Positions 40,215-50,087 of a stretch of DNA of 64,000 nt are shown in pieces (within the stretch, counting starts at the first letter, position 1; each line of letters opens with the position of its first letter). The notes under the pieces are model-generated. The model saw only the letters and a list, made by a program, of their open reading frames with translations, made no database searches and was not told the DNA's origin. Position numbers and translations under genes: made by a program. The stretch comes from Thysanoteuthis rhombus (taxonomy: Eukaryota; Mollusca; Cephalopoda; Oegopsida; Thysanoteuthidae): positions 42,558,239 to 42,622,238 of the forward strand of contig OY735224.1 in the NCBI GenBank assembly GCA_963457665.1. Reading direction: 5' to 3'.

Positions 40215-40883
40215 AAACATGGGTGCAGAATAAGCAAAATGGGAATTCGGAGTTGGGACAGTTATAGTACCTAGAACAACAAATCTCCACGAGACCCTCA
40301 AAAGAAGAAAGCAAGCTAAGAATCACTCTAGGATGGCAAGCCTTTGGCAGAGATAGCTCAACCTTAGAAAATAAGAAGATCCCAATAATCTTAAAGAGAA
40401 AGGTGTATAACCAATGAATCCTCCCAATAGTCACTTATGGAGCTGAAACATGGAACCTAACCCAGAGGCAGACCCGTAAATTGAGAACCAAGCGACATGC
40501 ACATGGAATAATAATGCTGGGTCTCGCATGGGGAGACCATAAGACAGCACTGTACATCCGAAAAAAGACGAGAGTCAGGGACATCATAGAATCCATTAAA
40601 AATCTCAAATGGCAGTAGGCTGGCCATGTTGCAAGAATGGCGGACAACTGATGGACATCACGACTCACGACATGGATTTCCTGAGATCACATGTACAACC
40701 GAAGCCGGCAGAATATTAGATGGAGAGACGAGCTAGACAAGTTCAGGAAGTACTGTCTCCGCGACACCCATGATAGAGAAGTGTGGCAAATCCTGGGGAT
40801 GGTATATGTCCAACAACGGACGTTAAAAGATCGATGGTGATGATGATGATGACGACGACGACGATGATGATGATGATGATGAT
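40215..40883 (+). mobile_element. RTE-type LINE, 5'-truncated, 3'-complete
   Basis: Runs from an LGQ-IS-like block through GWQAFGR, YNQ-ILPIVTYGAETWNLT, a DHKTALYIRKKTRVRDIIESIKNLKWQ-type region and GHVARM, to the end CAACAACGGACGTTAAAAGA, followed by GAT/GAC triplets to 40883. Stops and frameshifts are scattered. A tRNA-type SINE begins three bases after the tail. Confidence 0.85.
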
Positions 40884-40885
40884 TA

Positions 40886-41069
40886 TCAGAGACTGTTTAG
40901 CTCAATGGTAAGAGCGAAACTACGTTGAATCAGCTACCTAAATCGGTTGCAAGTTGATTCCTGCAGCACCCTAGTTTCCTCTGATTTCCAAATCTATTTG
41001 CGTTGGGTTGGTTAGGCTTTAGGCCAAACAGTACACTAAGCGTGTAATATCGGGTGTTCATTAGGAATA

Positions 41070-41073
<4 letters not shown>
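40886..41073 (+). repeat. tRNA-derived SINE abutting an RTE tail
   Basis: A box TAGCTCAATGG at 40898-40908 is close to consensus. The B box is degenerate (AGTTGATTCC near 40952-40961). The body carries the T-rich block and ends in (TA)n at 41074-41138. Its position directly at the (GAT)n end of the LINE suggests insertion into the tail. Confidence 0.8.

Positions 41074-41138
<65 letters not shown>
41074..41138. repeat. (TA)n array at SINE tail
   Basis: About 32 TA units. Confidence 0.95.
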
Positions 41139-41141
<3 letters not shown>

Positions 41142-42445
41142 TATTTTTCGAATGCAGCATGATCTCAACTGGAAACCTGCATGCTAATTTACGGATGGAA
41201 TTATCTCAGAACATGGGCAATTCCTAAAGTGTGATAACTTTACTTCTCCTCAATACCTGCATGCAGGCTCTCCCAAGAGAGTTGTTAAGCCGAGACTTTA
41301 TGGTGCCCAATCCAATGATAAATGGTATTGTGTCTCATCCTTGCATTCAAGGTTTGCTGGATCTCCATTTCCAGATGCATATATCCAGAATTACTGAATC
41401 GGAATTGATAGCTTGCAAGCATTTAGCGCAGGCCCCTAAAATTGCAGGGCATGTAGCATATGCCACTTTTGCTGCATATTTAATCCGACATTGCTCTGAA
41501 ATGCCACAGCCTTCAGCTTTATAGATGGATCTGGAATATTAATAATGTTTGCATTTAGGCCAGTGATCGACTCCGACTTTCTCATCCGTTTCAATAGATA
41601 TTACGTGACGGGCGTGAAATTTCCCTGTTTGTTCGAAGGCACGTATCGGGGCGTGGATGCAATGCGGGAAAAAAACACGCCTGATGTGCAGAGATGCACT
41701 AAATCTCTTCCTGTGTGAAGATCTAGCGAAAATAATGTTGCGAACTCAATTTGAGATGACAATTGAAAAAATAGAGTCAAAAACAGCTTAAAATAAATAA
41801 AAACATTTAGATTTTCTAGATATATATCTAAAATCTTGGAAATATATTACATATTATCATTAAAATAAAGGCGACCCTAACCTTCAAAATAGAGAGGGAA
41901 AATATTACTTTTTTTTAATTAGAATAACATTTATTTTATTGTGATAAATTCAAAAAGTATTTCTTTCTTCATTACGAAACACCTAAATAGCAATTTCTGA
42001 CATCGAGATGCAGAGAAATACAACTAGATTTGTTGAACATCTGAATTGGCATCACTAAGGGACGTTACTACGCAGTATTTAAATTGACCACATTGAAAAA
42101 GTGACTTGAGTAACATTCCAGAATGTCAGTCAGTGACAATAATCGATGTTAGAGATGCTAGCACATCTGGAAAAATCTATCCCGTCAAATAACACTTCTC
42201 CTTTGAGTTAGAGTGAATACAAAGTCTCCTCTTCCGGATGTAGACCAAAGTGAATGCGTGTTAGTACCCTTTGGCCATATTATCTAGACATTACTACACA
42301 ATCAGTCAATACATTAGTCAGTAAAGCGTGGGAAATTCAATTACAATCGTGATGAAAATTATAATGGGATTCCTAATTATGGGAACAAGAATAAACTGTC
42401 AACAGGGGAATAATCTGCAAAAGCATTAAAAAAAAGGAAAGAGTA
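41139..42445. other. No gene seen
   Basis: A 97-codon frame at 41231-41524 lacks a domain on either strand. GC content rises slightly near 41580-41700. Nothing recognised. Confidence 0.4.

Positions 42446-42500
<55 letters not shown>
42446..42500. repeat. (CT)n-(TA)n microsatellite
   Basis: Borders the tail of the minus-strand SINE that follows. Confidence 0.95.
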
Positions 42501-42738
42501 GAGGAAATGGATAGATGATCCGACAATGATTATAAATCGTGTTATATTTTATAGAAACTCTTATCCTGAATGGACACCAGTTATTATGCAGTGAATGCAC
42601 CATTTGGCTCAGACAACATGAATAGGATAAACAACTGGAAATGAGGCTGCTGAAAGGATCAAACTTGCGACCAATAGGGTAACAGCTTCAACGGAGCGTT
42701 GTTCTTTCCGTTGTGGGAAACAGCCGTCGGTAATGCAA
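42501..42738 (-). repeat. tRNA-derived SINE, left arm of an inverted pair
   Basis: On the minus strand: CTTTGCATTACCGACGGCTG start, a diverged A box (CCCACAACGGAAAGAAC), a B-box remnant GTTTGATCC, then body and tail ending at (TA)n. It faces a plus-strand SINE body 20 bases away. Confidence 0.75.
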
Positions 42739-42758
42739 AGGCCAAAATAATTGTCTCA

Positions 42759-42883
42759 ACTACAGCAGCCCCATTTTCTTCAGTTGATTATTGTACATGC
42801 GTTCTCTGGGCTGAATTGTACATTCGCCGTGTATTAACGGGTGTTTTTTCCAAATTAGAGTTCATACTTTATACAACACAATT

Positions 42884-42885
<2 letters not shown>
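42759..42885 (+). repeat. SINE body and tail, right arm of an inverted pair
   Basis: Starts at CAGCAGCCCCATTTTC, just after where the tRNA head would end, and runs through the body to ACAACACAATTTGTATAT and (TA)n at 42886-42923. The head is missing. Confidence 0.65.
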
Positions 42886-42926
<41 letters not shown>

Positions 42927-42966
42927 TGTCAAAATGATAAACAATGATCTAAATCTTAACTAGGTT

Positions 42967-43437
42967 CATCATCATCATCAGTCTTTCAACGTCCGTCGTT
43001 GGACATAGACCTTCCCAAGGATTTGCCACACTTCTCTATCATGGGCATCGCGGAGCCAGTACTTTCTGAACTTGTCTAGCTCGTCTCTTCAACTAATATT
43101 CTGCCGGTTTTGGTTTTGCATTTGATCTCGGGGAATCCATGTTGTGAGTCGCGATGTCCATCGGTTGTTTGCCATTATTGCAACATGGGCAGCCCACTGC
43201 CATTTGTGATTTCTAATTGATTCTATGATGTGTCTGACTCTTGTCTTTTCCTGGATGTACTGTGCTGTCTTGTGGTCTCTCCATGTGAGGCCCAGCATAA
43301 TTCTGTCATGTGCACGTTGCATGATTCTCAATTTGCAGATCTGTCTCTTTGTTAGGTTCCCTGTTTCAGCTCCATAAGTGACTATTGGGAGGATGCATTG
43401 GTTATACACCCTTCTTTTTAGGATTAATGGGATATTC
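42967..43437 (-). mobile_element. RTE-type LINE 3' end, best preserved C-terminus
   Basis: On the minus strand an uninterrupted frame inside 43089-43535 reads LKRRVYNQCILPIVTYGAE, then LTKRQICKLR, MLGLTWRDHKTAQYIQEK, and W-QWAAHVA. The non-coding end keeps CAACGACGGACGTTGAAAGA and a (GAT)n tail at 42967-42980. The RT palm is not included. The YNQC-LP-TYGAET segment lies after the RT palm in RTE-type proteins. Changes such as HVAIM for HVARM show decay, but less than in other copies. Confidence 0.85.
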
Positions 43438-43811
43438 TTAAAAAAATACAAGAAACAACCACGACGTACTAATGACTTGATTTCAAATTCAAATATACAA
43501 CTCGAAATATCATCTAAGAATATTTTAAAATCCACATGAAAACTACGGAGATAACTTCAATTCAAACTGGATCTATAAACGAAGTGAAACTATGCATAGT
43601 GGAACTATAACGTAACGGGTTGTTCTTAAACACCAAACTCAGTCTAGATTTGAAGGATTGGGAAACTGTCGTGAGTATCCATCAGATCTTCATGAGTATC
43701 TATTAATATAAAGGTTATATATGAAGATATTAGGATGATTTAACGGAAGAAAACAAATTGATGGAAACTTGATAGTATACAACGTGGAAAAAATAACTCT
43801 CGGATAAGTGA
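43438..43811. other. No gene seen
   Basis: Unassigned spacer between two minus-strand LINE fragments. Confidence 0.45.
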
Positions 43812-43814
43812 TCC

Positions 43815-43856
<42 letters not shown>

Positions 43857-44060
43857 GTCTTTTAACCTCAGTCGTTGGACATACACTTTCCCCAGGAATC
43901 ATGGGTGTCACGGAGTCAGTATTTTCTGAATTCGTCTAGTTCATCTCTCCATCTTGTATTCTATCGGCCTTGGCTTCTTGTGTGATATCTGGGGATCCAT
44001 GTTGTGAATCATGATATCCATCATTTTTCTTTCATTCTTGCAACATGGCCTGCCCATGGT
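43812..44060 (-). mobile_element. RTE-type LINE 3' end, short
   Basis: Begins with (ATC)n at 43814-43856 (the tail, read in reverse), then AGTCTTTTAACCTCAGTCG and about 200 bases up to the HVARM region. 5'-truncated and internally shortened near 43895, where about 20 bases are missing relative to 43020. Confidence 0.8.
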
Positions 44061-44728
44061 TCGTGGGTAAGTGATAAGAATTGTCTAATTCTTTGGTTGA
44101 ATATGTTGGTATAGAATCAATTAGAAGACATACTTTTATGTAATTAGTATTCTTAAAGATGATATCATAAGTTGGTTTGCATGCAGTCTGAGATTGAAAC
44201 CACTACAATGGATTTAATATCCACATAAAAGTAACCCAAACAGCGAATTATTTAAGCTGATATACTCACTGATACTCCATTGAATTAGGTAACCAGCAAA
44301 ATTAAGTCCAGTTTCAAAAAGATAGATGATATGTAGTATAAAATGATATCCATTTATAGCACATTATGATAGTATCTTATATAAAATAACAAACTGCATT
44401 TATGACATGAACTATATATAAACATTTTAGCTGAAAGGGAGGTGGTGCTTGATTAACACTGCTTGGTGCCATTTTTTTTATGGCTATTTTTTGGTTTTTA
44501 ATTTTGTTTTTTTTAACCCAAAACAGTTCCATGTTACACTGATGTTCCCAACAAGAGACACATTACACATCGTATCATAATTATAAAGTATACGTAAAAC
44601 AGGGAAAAACGCTGTAGAAAATTACATAAATAGCATTGGCAGATATTGAGAAATAATTTACTGAAAGGATACCAAAAGTTTTGAAGAAGGTTTCTAATTT
44701 TTAATGTTTAAAGCTGTTGATATTTTTA

Positions 44729-44775
<47 letters not shown>

Positions 44776-45057
44776 TGTATATATGTGTGTGTGTGTGTGT
44801 GTTTGTGTGTGAATGTGTATGTGTGTGTGTATGCGTGTGCATCAATATCTACAACCTGACTCGTCTTTATTAGATAAATTCTTTACTGTACGAAGATTGG
44901 GTAATTTATATTCAACTCAGGATTGCCAAGAAAAGAAATTATGTTGAAAAATAAATATCTGTTGTGTGAAGTAAATGCTTTGAATTCTGAAACTTGTAGT
45001 CATTAAATCATCGGTTAGTATTCAGTCATTTCACAATAAGCGCCAATTGAGGTGGAT
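44061..45057. other. No gene; (TA)n-(TG)n at 44731-44840
   Basis: AT-rich spacer with one compound dinucleotide array. No open frame of interest. Confidence 0.5.
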
Positions 45058-45136
<79 letters not shown>

Positions 45137-45437
45137 GTCTTTTAACGTCCGTCGTTAGACATAGACTTTCCCCAGGATTTGCCACACTTCTCTATCATGG
45201 GCGCCGTGGAGCCAGTACCTCCTGAACTTGTCTAGCTCGTCTCTCCATCTAATATTCTGCCGGCCTCAGTTTCGCATGTGATCTCGGAGGATCCATGTCG
45301 TGAGTCATGATGTCCATCGATTGTCTGCCATTCTTGCAACATGGCCAGCCCACCGCCATTTGAGATTTTTTATGGATTCTATGATGTCCCTGATTCTTGT
45401 CTTTTCTTGGATGTACTGTGTTTTCTTGTGGTGTATA
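45058..45437 (-). mobile_element. RTE-type LINE 3' end with long (GAT)n tail
   Basis: A pure ATC array of about 26 units at 45058-45137 is the tail. The element follows on the minus strand to the KTAQYIQEK region and stops at 45437. The remaining end sequence is close to that at 42967, which suggests a fairly young insertion. Confidence 0.85.
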
Positions 45438-45799
45438 ATGTTTAAAAAAAAATTTTTGTTACTCAACATTTCCCCAAAGACCCAATGATCTTCATGTCAT
45501 CCCCCATAGGGGTCTCGACCCTTGATATCAGATGTGCTGGTTTACAATACTGCATCCAATAAACCCACATCTATTACCATTGAAGCACTTCTGTAGTCAG
45601 AATTCAGTTCTTAAAACTGACTCCCTTTATACACATTGTCAGATACTAACATCCATTACTTCGACATAGGAATAATGATATAAACGTAGAAATACGTAAA
45701 TAGCTGGAGCTCTCAGACTAATAGAATACATAAACAAAACCACCTAGCGATCGGGGAAGGGAAGTATGAGTTAAGCGTATTATTGTTTAGTCTTGGTGG

Positions 45800-45900
45800 A
45801 TCAATTGGTTGGTGTAGGCCTGGGCTACATGGAATCTCCTATGGTATTAAGTTTGGGTTCAACTCCTACCAGAAGCTAATACCTCTATTTTCCATTGTTG
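45800..45900 (+). repeat. tRNA-like SINE head, tentative
   Basis: TGGATCAATTGGTTGG resembles an A box and GGTTCAACTCC, about 50 bases on, is close to the B-box consensus. The following body does not match the other SINEs in the window, so it is another family or a tRNA pseudogene. Confidence 0.45.
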
Positions 45901-46450
45901 CAGTCGTTTCGCTCACAACCGTCAACATTTCGGTGTCGAGGATAATCTAGCTCCAAGAACTACCTTTCTTTATCAACACATCCGTATTATTTTATGAGAA
46001 TTGAATTATCTATGCGCCATCTCTGACAGGGTAAAGCTTATGTGAATAGGCGTACATACAAAATTCAGATCTCCTTTGATACTCTGAGTTCTATGCCGGC
46101 CAGTGCAATTGTAAGACCACTAATACTTGGAGAAAGGTGCTCCCTATATATAGGTCGTTTGAGGTCACATGGACATAAGGGCTGATTGGATACGTGAAAT
46201 TCCGAGTCGATATTTTTACGACGAAAAACGCCCGTTTTTTGTTCAGTGATTGTTGCATTGTTTGCGTTTTATTTTAGTTGATAAATTCAAGATTAAAAAA
46301 AAGAATTTAATAAAAAACTACATTTTTTCATTAGTTTTAAATAAAAGATTAGTGACATCTGAGTTAATTTTTCAGGTTGTTTGATCATGGAATTATATAC
46401 ATGGTGGATTATGTTGTTTATATTTTGGAGTCTGAGTTGTTGTTGCTGTT
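45901..46450. other. No gene seen
   Basis: Nothing recognised between the tRNA-like segment and the RLE element cluster. Confidence 0.45.
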
Positions 46451-46452
46451 GC

Positions 46453-46510
<58 letters not shown>

Positions 46511-46611
46511 CATTATTATTTTGGAATCTCACACCAGTTGCCTGGTGGTAACTGCTGGAGTTTGAGTGACAGCAAGTCTCCTCTAGTCTCCTCAAGTCTC
46601 CTCAAGTCTCC
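46451..46611 (-). mobile_element. RLE-type LINE 3' end, very short copy
   Basis: On the minus strand it holds only the last 3' UTR module, with the CACCAG-GCAA-CTGGTG hairpin, then an (AAT)n tail (46451-46520). Upstream the motif GGAGACTTGA is repeated several times, suggesting slippage during 5' truncation. Confidence 0.75.
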
Positions 46612-47019
46612 AGAAGTTTGGTAGTTTGATGAGAGGAAAGGAAGCGAAGGTACTTTGCTACAATAATTCTGACTCATACTGATCATTTTTAGTTTTGACC
46701 ACTCTATATCAGAAGTCATGAGCAATCTCATTCATTGAACATAGTTGGGATGTATCAGCTCAATGTTATATGACACGGCGTTAGGTGAAATAATTATGCA
46801 AAAAACTCAGTTCTCGTAGAGGCGTCCGATACTGACAGAAATATACTACTACTATCATCACCAACACCAATAATAATGATGATAATAATGATTCTATTAA
46901 TAATGATGATAATTATTACTATTATTATTATTAATATTTGGAATCTCACGCAAGTTGCCTGGGGGTAACCGCTGGAGTTTGAGTGACAGCAAGTCTCCTC
47001 AAGTCTCCAGCCCTCCTCT
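46612..47019 (+). repeat. Left arm of a ~405 bp inverted repeat
   Basis: Reverse complement of 51473-51878 with only about five mismatches noticed by eye. Roughly 250 bases are not part of the LINE; the rest is the 3' end and (TAA)-like tail of a LINE copy. The outer edge coincides with the short LINE copy at 46611. Confidence 0.9.
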
Positions 47020-47152
47020 CCTAGTACTCATAGGTCGCAGTAATGCTTCTTGCCTGGATGAGGTGGTCAGTTTGGATGTCAAAGTCCCAGAGTAGTTTGT
47101 GGTTGTTATCCTCCAAAACTGCCTCTGGCTTGTGCAGATACTACTTTTCCAC
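46935..47152 (-). mobile_element. RLE-type LINE, internally deleted copy
   Basis: On the minus strand, about 110 bases of coding sequence (matching 49372-49480, ending in HLIQARR) join directly to the 3' UTR at ATTACTGCGACC (49931), skipping about 450 bases including the nuclease catalytic region. The tail lies at 46862-46934. Its 3' half forms part of the inverted repeat arm. Confidence 0.85.
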
Positions 47153-47179
47153 ATATTATTATTATTATTATTATTATTA

Positions 47180-47232
<53 letters not shown>

Positions 47233-47235
47233 GTT
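47153..47235. repeat. (TAA)n tract between two LINE copies
   Basis: ATT/TAA triplets, one ATC variant. It serves as 5' flank of one minus-strand copy and 3' tail of the next. Confidence 0.95.
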
Positions 47236-47598
47236 AGCAATTTCACACCAGTTGCCTGGTGGTTACTGCTTGAGGTTGAGTGACAGCAAGTTTTCCCGAG
47301 TCTCCGGCCTTCCTCTCCACACTCTCATAGTCCACAGCAGTTCTGTGGTTTACAGTTCCAGACCAGTTGCCCGGTGTTTATTGCTGAAGGGTGAATGAAA
47401 GTAAGTCTGCTCAGGTCTTCTACCTATATCTCTTCTCTCCCTCGGCGACCACATCAGTACTGCGGTTCACATTTCCGATACCATTTGGGTGTTTTGTTTG
47501 TTTTGTTTTGTTTTGTTTTGTTTGGTTTTGTTTTTTGGTTGTTTTTGTTTTTTCTTCCTCCTCTGTTAGGCCACTCCTAACATTTAAGGTCGCAGAAA
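47236..47598 (-). mobile_element. RLE-type LINE 3' UTR copy
   Basis: On the minus strand this has at least two and probably three tandem 3' UTR modules. Hairpins: CACCAG-GCAA-CTGGTG (47246-47261), CCACAG-CAGTT-CTGTGG as read on plus (47332-47348), and a second GCAA hairpin. Its upstream part (47480-47590) contains a (GTTTT)n-like stretch. No coding sequence remains. Confidence 0.75.
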
Positions 47599-47612
47599 TA
47601 ATAATAATAATG

Positions 47613-47678
<66 letters not shown>
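47599..47678. repeat. (TAA)n tract, 5' flank of the main LINE copy
   Basis: About 26 AAT triplets with one GAT variant. The main element begins immediately after it, consistent with insertion into a TAA repeat. Confidence 0.95.
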
Positions 47679-47679
<1 letters not shown>

Positions 47680-47870
47680 GGGATCCATGGGTATTGGTTC
47701 AAAAAATTCACCACGTTACACGGCAGACTCACTCACCTACTCCAAAATTGTCTAAATGAGGGCAAAGCACCAGAATGGATGACTAAAGGCAGAACCACCC
47801 TCATCCAAAAAGACCCGGGAAAGGGGGGAACATAGCAAGCAACTATAGACCAATCACTTGCCTACCACTT
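47680..47870 (+). pseudogene. RT N-terminal segment in a shifted frame
   Basis: Reading from 47680 gives HGYWFKKFTTLHGRL, then PEWMTKGRTTLIQKDPGKGG, the start of the RT fingers. At the G6 run (47823-47828) the frame must move by -1 to continue with NIASNYRPITCLP and the long open frame. The simplest explanation is loss of one base in the G run. The GGGGGGA heptamer also fits the pattern of a -1 ribosomal slippage site, but nothing else supports that. Confidence 0.7.
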
Positions 47871-49793
47871 ATGTGGAAAATCCTGACCGGGCAAATAGCA
47901 GAGAGAATATACATGTCAATGGATAGAAGGGGGCTACTACCAGAAGAACAGAAAGGGTGTATGATAGGAACCAAAGGGGCAAACGATTTACTCTACATAG
48001 ACCAGATGATCTTAAAAGAAGTAAGGAAAAGGAGAAAGAATATCGCAATGGAATGGATAGATTACAAAAAGGCATACGATATGATTCCACATAGCTGGAT
48101 ACTCGAATGCCTTAGAATGTTCAAAATTAGCGAACCGGTGGTTAAATTCATTGGTAATTCAATGGAAGACTGGAAAGTAGATTTGACAGCCGCAGGGGAC
48201 AAACTAGCCGAGGTAGGGATAAAAAGGGGAATCTTCCAAGGAGACTCGTTGTCCCCACTATTATTTGTTCTAACAATGATACCGCTTAACAGAATCCTGA
48301 AAAACAGCAAAGGATACCACTTTTCTAAAACAAAAGGAAAGGTCAACCACTTAATGTACATGGACGATATTAAATTGTTTGCAAAAAACAGGGGAGAGCT
48401 TGAGACTCTGTTCAACGAAGTAAGGGAATATAGTGAGGACATAGGAATGGAGTTTGGGATAGAAAAATGCGCAATCATGGTGATGCATAAAGGAAGGCTT
48501 TCAATGACTGAGGGAATTGAACTTCCGGACAACAACAAGATTAGGGCATTGACTGCACAAGACCGATACAAGTACCTAGGTGTCCTTGAATGTGACACGA
48601 TAAAACGGGAAGAGATGAAGGAGAAAATTAAGAGAGAATACCTCAGAAGGATAAGGAAAATATTAGAAACCAAATTAAATAGCAGAAATCTAATAAAAGG
48701 AATGAACACCTGGGCTGTGTCAGTAGTTAGGTATACAGGACCATTCCTAGGATGGACAAAGGAAGAGCTCCAATCAATGGATAGGCGAACAAGGAAACTT
48801 ATGACGATGCATAAAGCATTACACCCTAGGGATGATACAGATAGACTATACGTTAAGAGAAAAGAAGGTGGTAGGGGGCTCATCAGCATAGAAGATTGTG
48901 TCCAGAAAGCTAAAGTAGTCCTAGATAGATATGTGCAAACAAATAGTGAAGAAATCATAAAGAGCGCGAGGGATAGTGCAACAAACAATAAAGTAGAAAA
49001 CAATGGAACAGTACAGCAAACTAGAAAAGAAAAGTGGGAAGGGAAAAAATTGTACGGCGAGTTTAAAAGACAGATAAAAGATATAGCAGACGAGAAATCA
49101 TGGACGTGGTTACGAAAGGGAAACCTTAAGAGAGAAACAGAATCGCTCATCATGGCAGCCCAAAACAAAAGCATAAGGACAAACTACATAAAAACAAAAA
49201 TCGACAGAACACAGACAAACAGCAAATGCCGCATGTGCGGTGAAAGAGATGAGACAGTAAACCACATAACTAGTGAATGTAGTCAACTCGCCCAGAAGGA
49301 GTATAAGCATAGACACGATAGAGTAGCAACGATGATACACTGGGAACTAAGTAAACAAATGGGATTCAACCATGGGGAAAAGTGGTATCAGCACAAGCCA
49401 GAGGCAGTTTTGGAGAATGACAACCACAAACTACTGTGGGACTTTGACATCCAAACTGACCACCTCATCCAGGCAAGAAGGCCGGACTTAGTAATAGTAG
49501 ACAAAAAAAGGAAGGCCTGCCAAATACTAGACGTTGCTGTACCTGCAGACCATAGAGTAAAAAAGAAGGAGGGTGAAAAAAGGGAAAAATACCAGGACCT
49601 AGCAAGGGAGTTAAAGAAAATGTGGAACATGAAAACCAGGGTAGTACCGGTCATAGTGGGAGCACTAGGAACTGTCCCCCAAACGCTGAGGGAGAGACTG
49701 GAGGAGATCGGGATTAGGGGGAGGATAGAGACCGTACAGACCACAGCACTACTGGGAACTGCACGGATACTGAGGAAGGAGCTAGAGATATAA
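47871..49793 (+). CDS. Reverse transcriptase / restriction-like endonuclease, partial
   Basis: 640 codons without interruption; the ATG chosen is only the first in-frame methionine, and the real protein began further upstream. RT palm: motif A EWIDYKKAYD with Asp64; motif B GIFQGDSLSP (120-129); motif C YMDD (163-166). KYLG at 234-237 and GGRGL at 333-337 are conserved thumb-side blocks. Zinc knuckle C453-X2-C456-X8-H465-X4-C470. The nuclease follows: RPD at 537-539 and Asp554 (PD-X14-D), then EKY near 572-574. It would nick DNA at its target and prime cDNA synthesis from the nick. All visible catalytic residues are present, so only the missing N-terminus (DNA-binding domain and first RT blocks) makes this copy defective. 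A 370-codon antisense frame over it is a shadow. Confidence 0.88.
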   Translation: MWKILTGQIAERIYMSMDRRGLLPEEQKGCMIGTKGANDLLYIDQMILKEVRKRRKNIAMEWIDYKKAYDMIPHSWILECLRMFKISEPVVKFIGNSMEDWKVDLTAAGDKLAEVGIKRGIFQGDSLSPLLFVLTMIPLNRILKNSKGYHFSKTKGKVNHLMYMDDIKLFAKNRGELETLFNEVREYSEDIGMEFGIEKCAIMVMHKGRLSMTEGIELPDNNKIRALTAQDRYKYLGVLECDTIKREEMKEKIKREYLRRIRKILETKLNSRNLIKGMNTWAVSVVRYTGPFLGWTKEELQSMDRRTRKLMTMHKALHPRDDTDRLYVKRKEGGRGLISIEDCVQKAKVVLDRYVQTNSEEIIKSARDSATNNKVENNGTVQQTRKEKWEGKKLYGEFKRQIKDIADEKSWTWLRKGNLKRETESLIMAAQNKSIRTNYIKTKIDRTQTNSKCRMCGERDETVNHITSECSQLAQKEYKHRHDRVATMIHWELSKQMGFNHGEKWYQHKPEAVLENDNHKLLWDFDIQTDHLIQARRPDLVIVDKKRKACQILDVAVPADHRVKKKEGEKREKYQDLARELKKMWNMKTRVVPVIVGALGTVPQTLRERLEEIGIRGRIETVQTTALLGTARILRKELEI

Positions 49794-49844
49794 GGACTGC
49801 AACGAATCGTAGCTCTGTAATGATATGCGAAAGAGAGAGGAGAC

Positions 49845-50035
49845 GTTAGCTGAAGACCTGAGGAGACTTATTGTCACTCAGCCTTCAGTGATAACCACTG
49901 GGCAACCGGTGTGAAACTGTAAATCGCAGAATTACTGCGACCTATGAGTACTAGGAGAGGAGGGCTGGAGACTTGAGGAGACTTGCTGTCACTCAAACTC
50001 CAGCGGTTACCACCAGGCAACTGGTGTGAGATTCC
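49845..50035 (+). other. Tandem structured 3' UTR modules of the RLE element
   Basis: Two related modules, each with GAGACTT-TGTCACTCA, then a hairpin with a GCAA loop. Module 1: CACTGG-GCAA-CCGGTG at 49896-49911. Module 2: CACCAG-GCAA-CTGGTG at 50011-50026. Between them TCGCAG-AATTA-CTGCGA at 49924-49940. Changes at paired positions (A-U to G-C, C-G to U-G) keep the stem. GCAA is a GNRA tetraloop. Likely the site where the element's own RT recognises its RNA. Confidence 0.7.
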
Positions 50036-50036
50036 A

Positions 50037-50087
<51 letters not shown>
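50036..50087. repeat. (TAA)n tail of the main copy
   Basis: ATA/TAA triplets directly after GAGATTCCAA, also serving as 5' flank of the next copy. Confidence 0.95.

Larger units (their letters stand above)
47679..50035 (+). mobile_element. RLE-type non-LTR retrotransposon (R4/Dong-like), main copy
   Basis: A 5'-truncated element bounded by (TAA)n on both sides. It starts inside the RT fingers, carries a long open frame to 49793, and ends in a ~240 base 3' UTR with two structured modules. The combination RT, CCHC knuckle, then PD-D nuclease downstream of RT defines the restriction-like-endonuclease group (R2, R4/Dong, NeSL, CRE). TAA-repeat flanks recall Dong of Bombyx, an R4-clade element inserted in TAA repeats. 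The clade call is inference. No target-site duplication can be defined inside the repeats. Confidence 0.85.

Noticed and set aside
48062..49174. 370-codon open frame on the minus strand
   Set aside because: It lies antisense to the RT-RLE frame, which has clear catalytic motifs. The minus frame is Ser/Leu-rich with no domain and arises from codon bias of the real frame.
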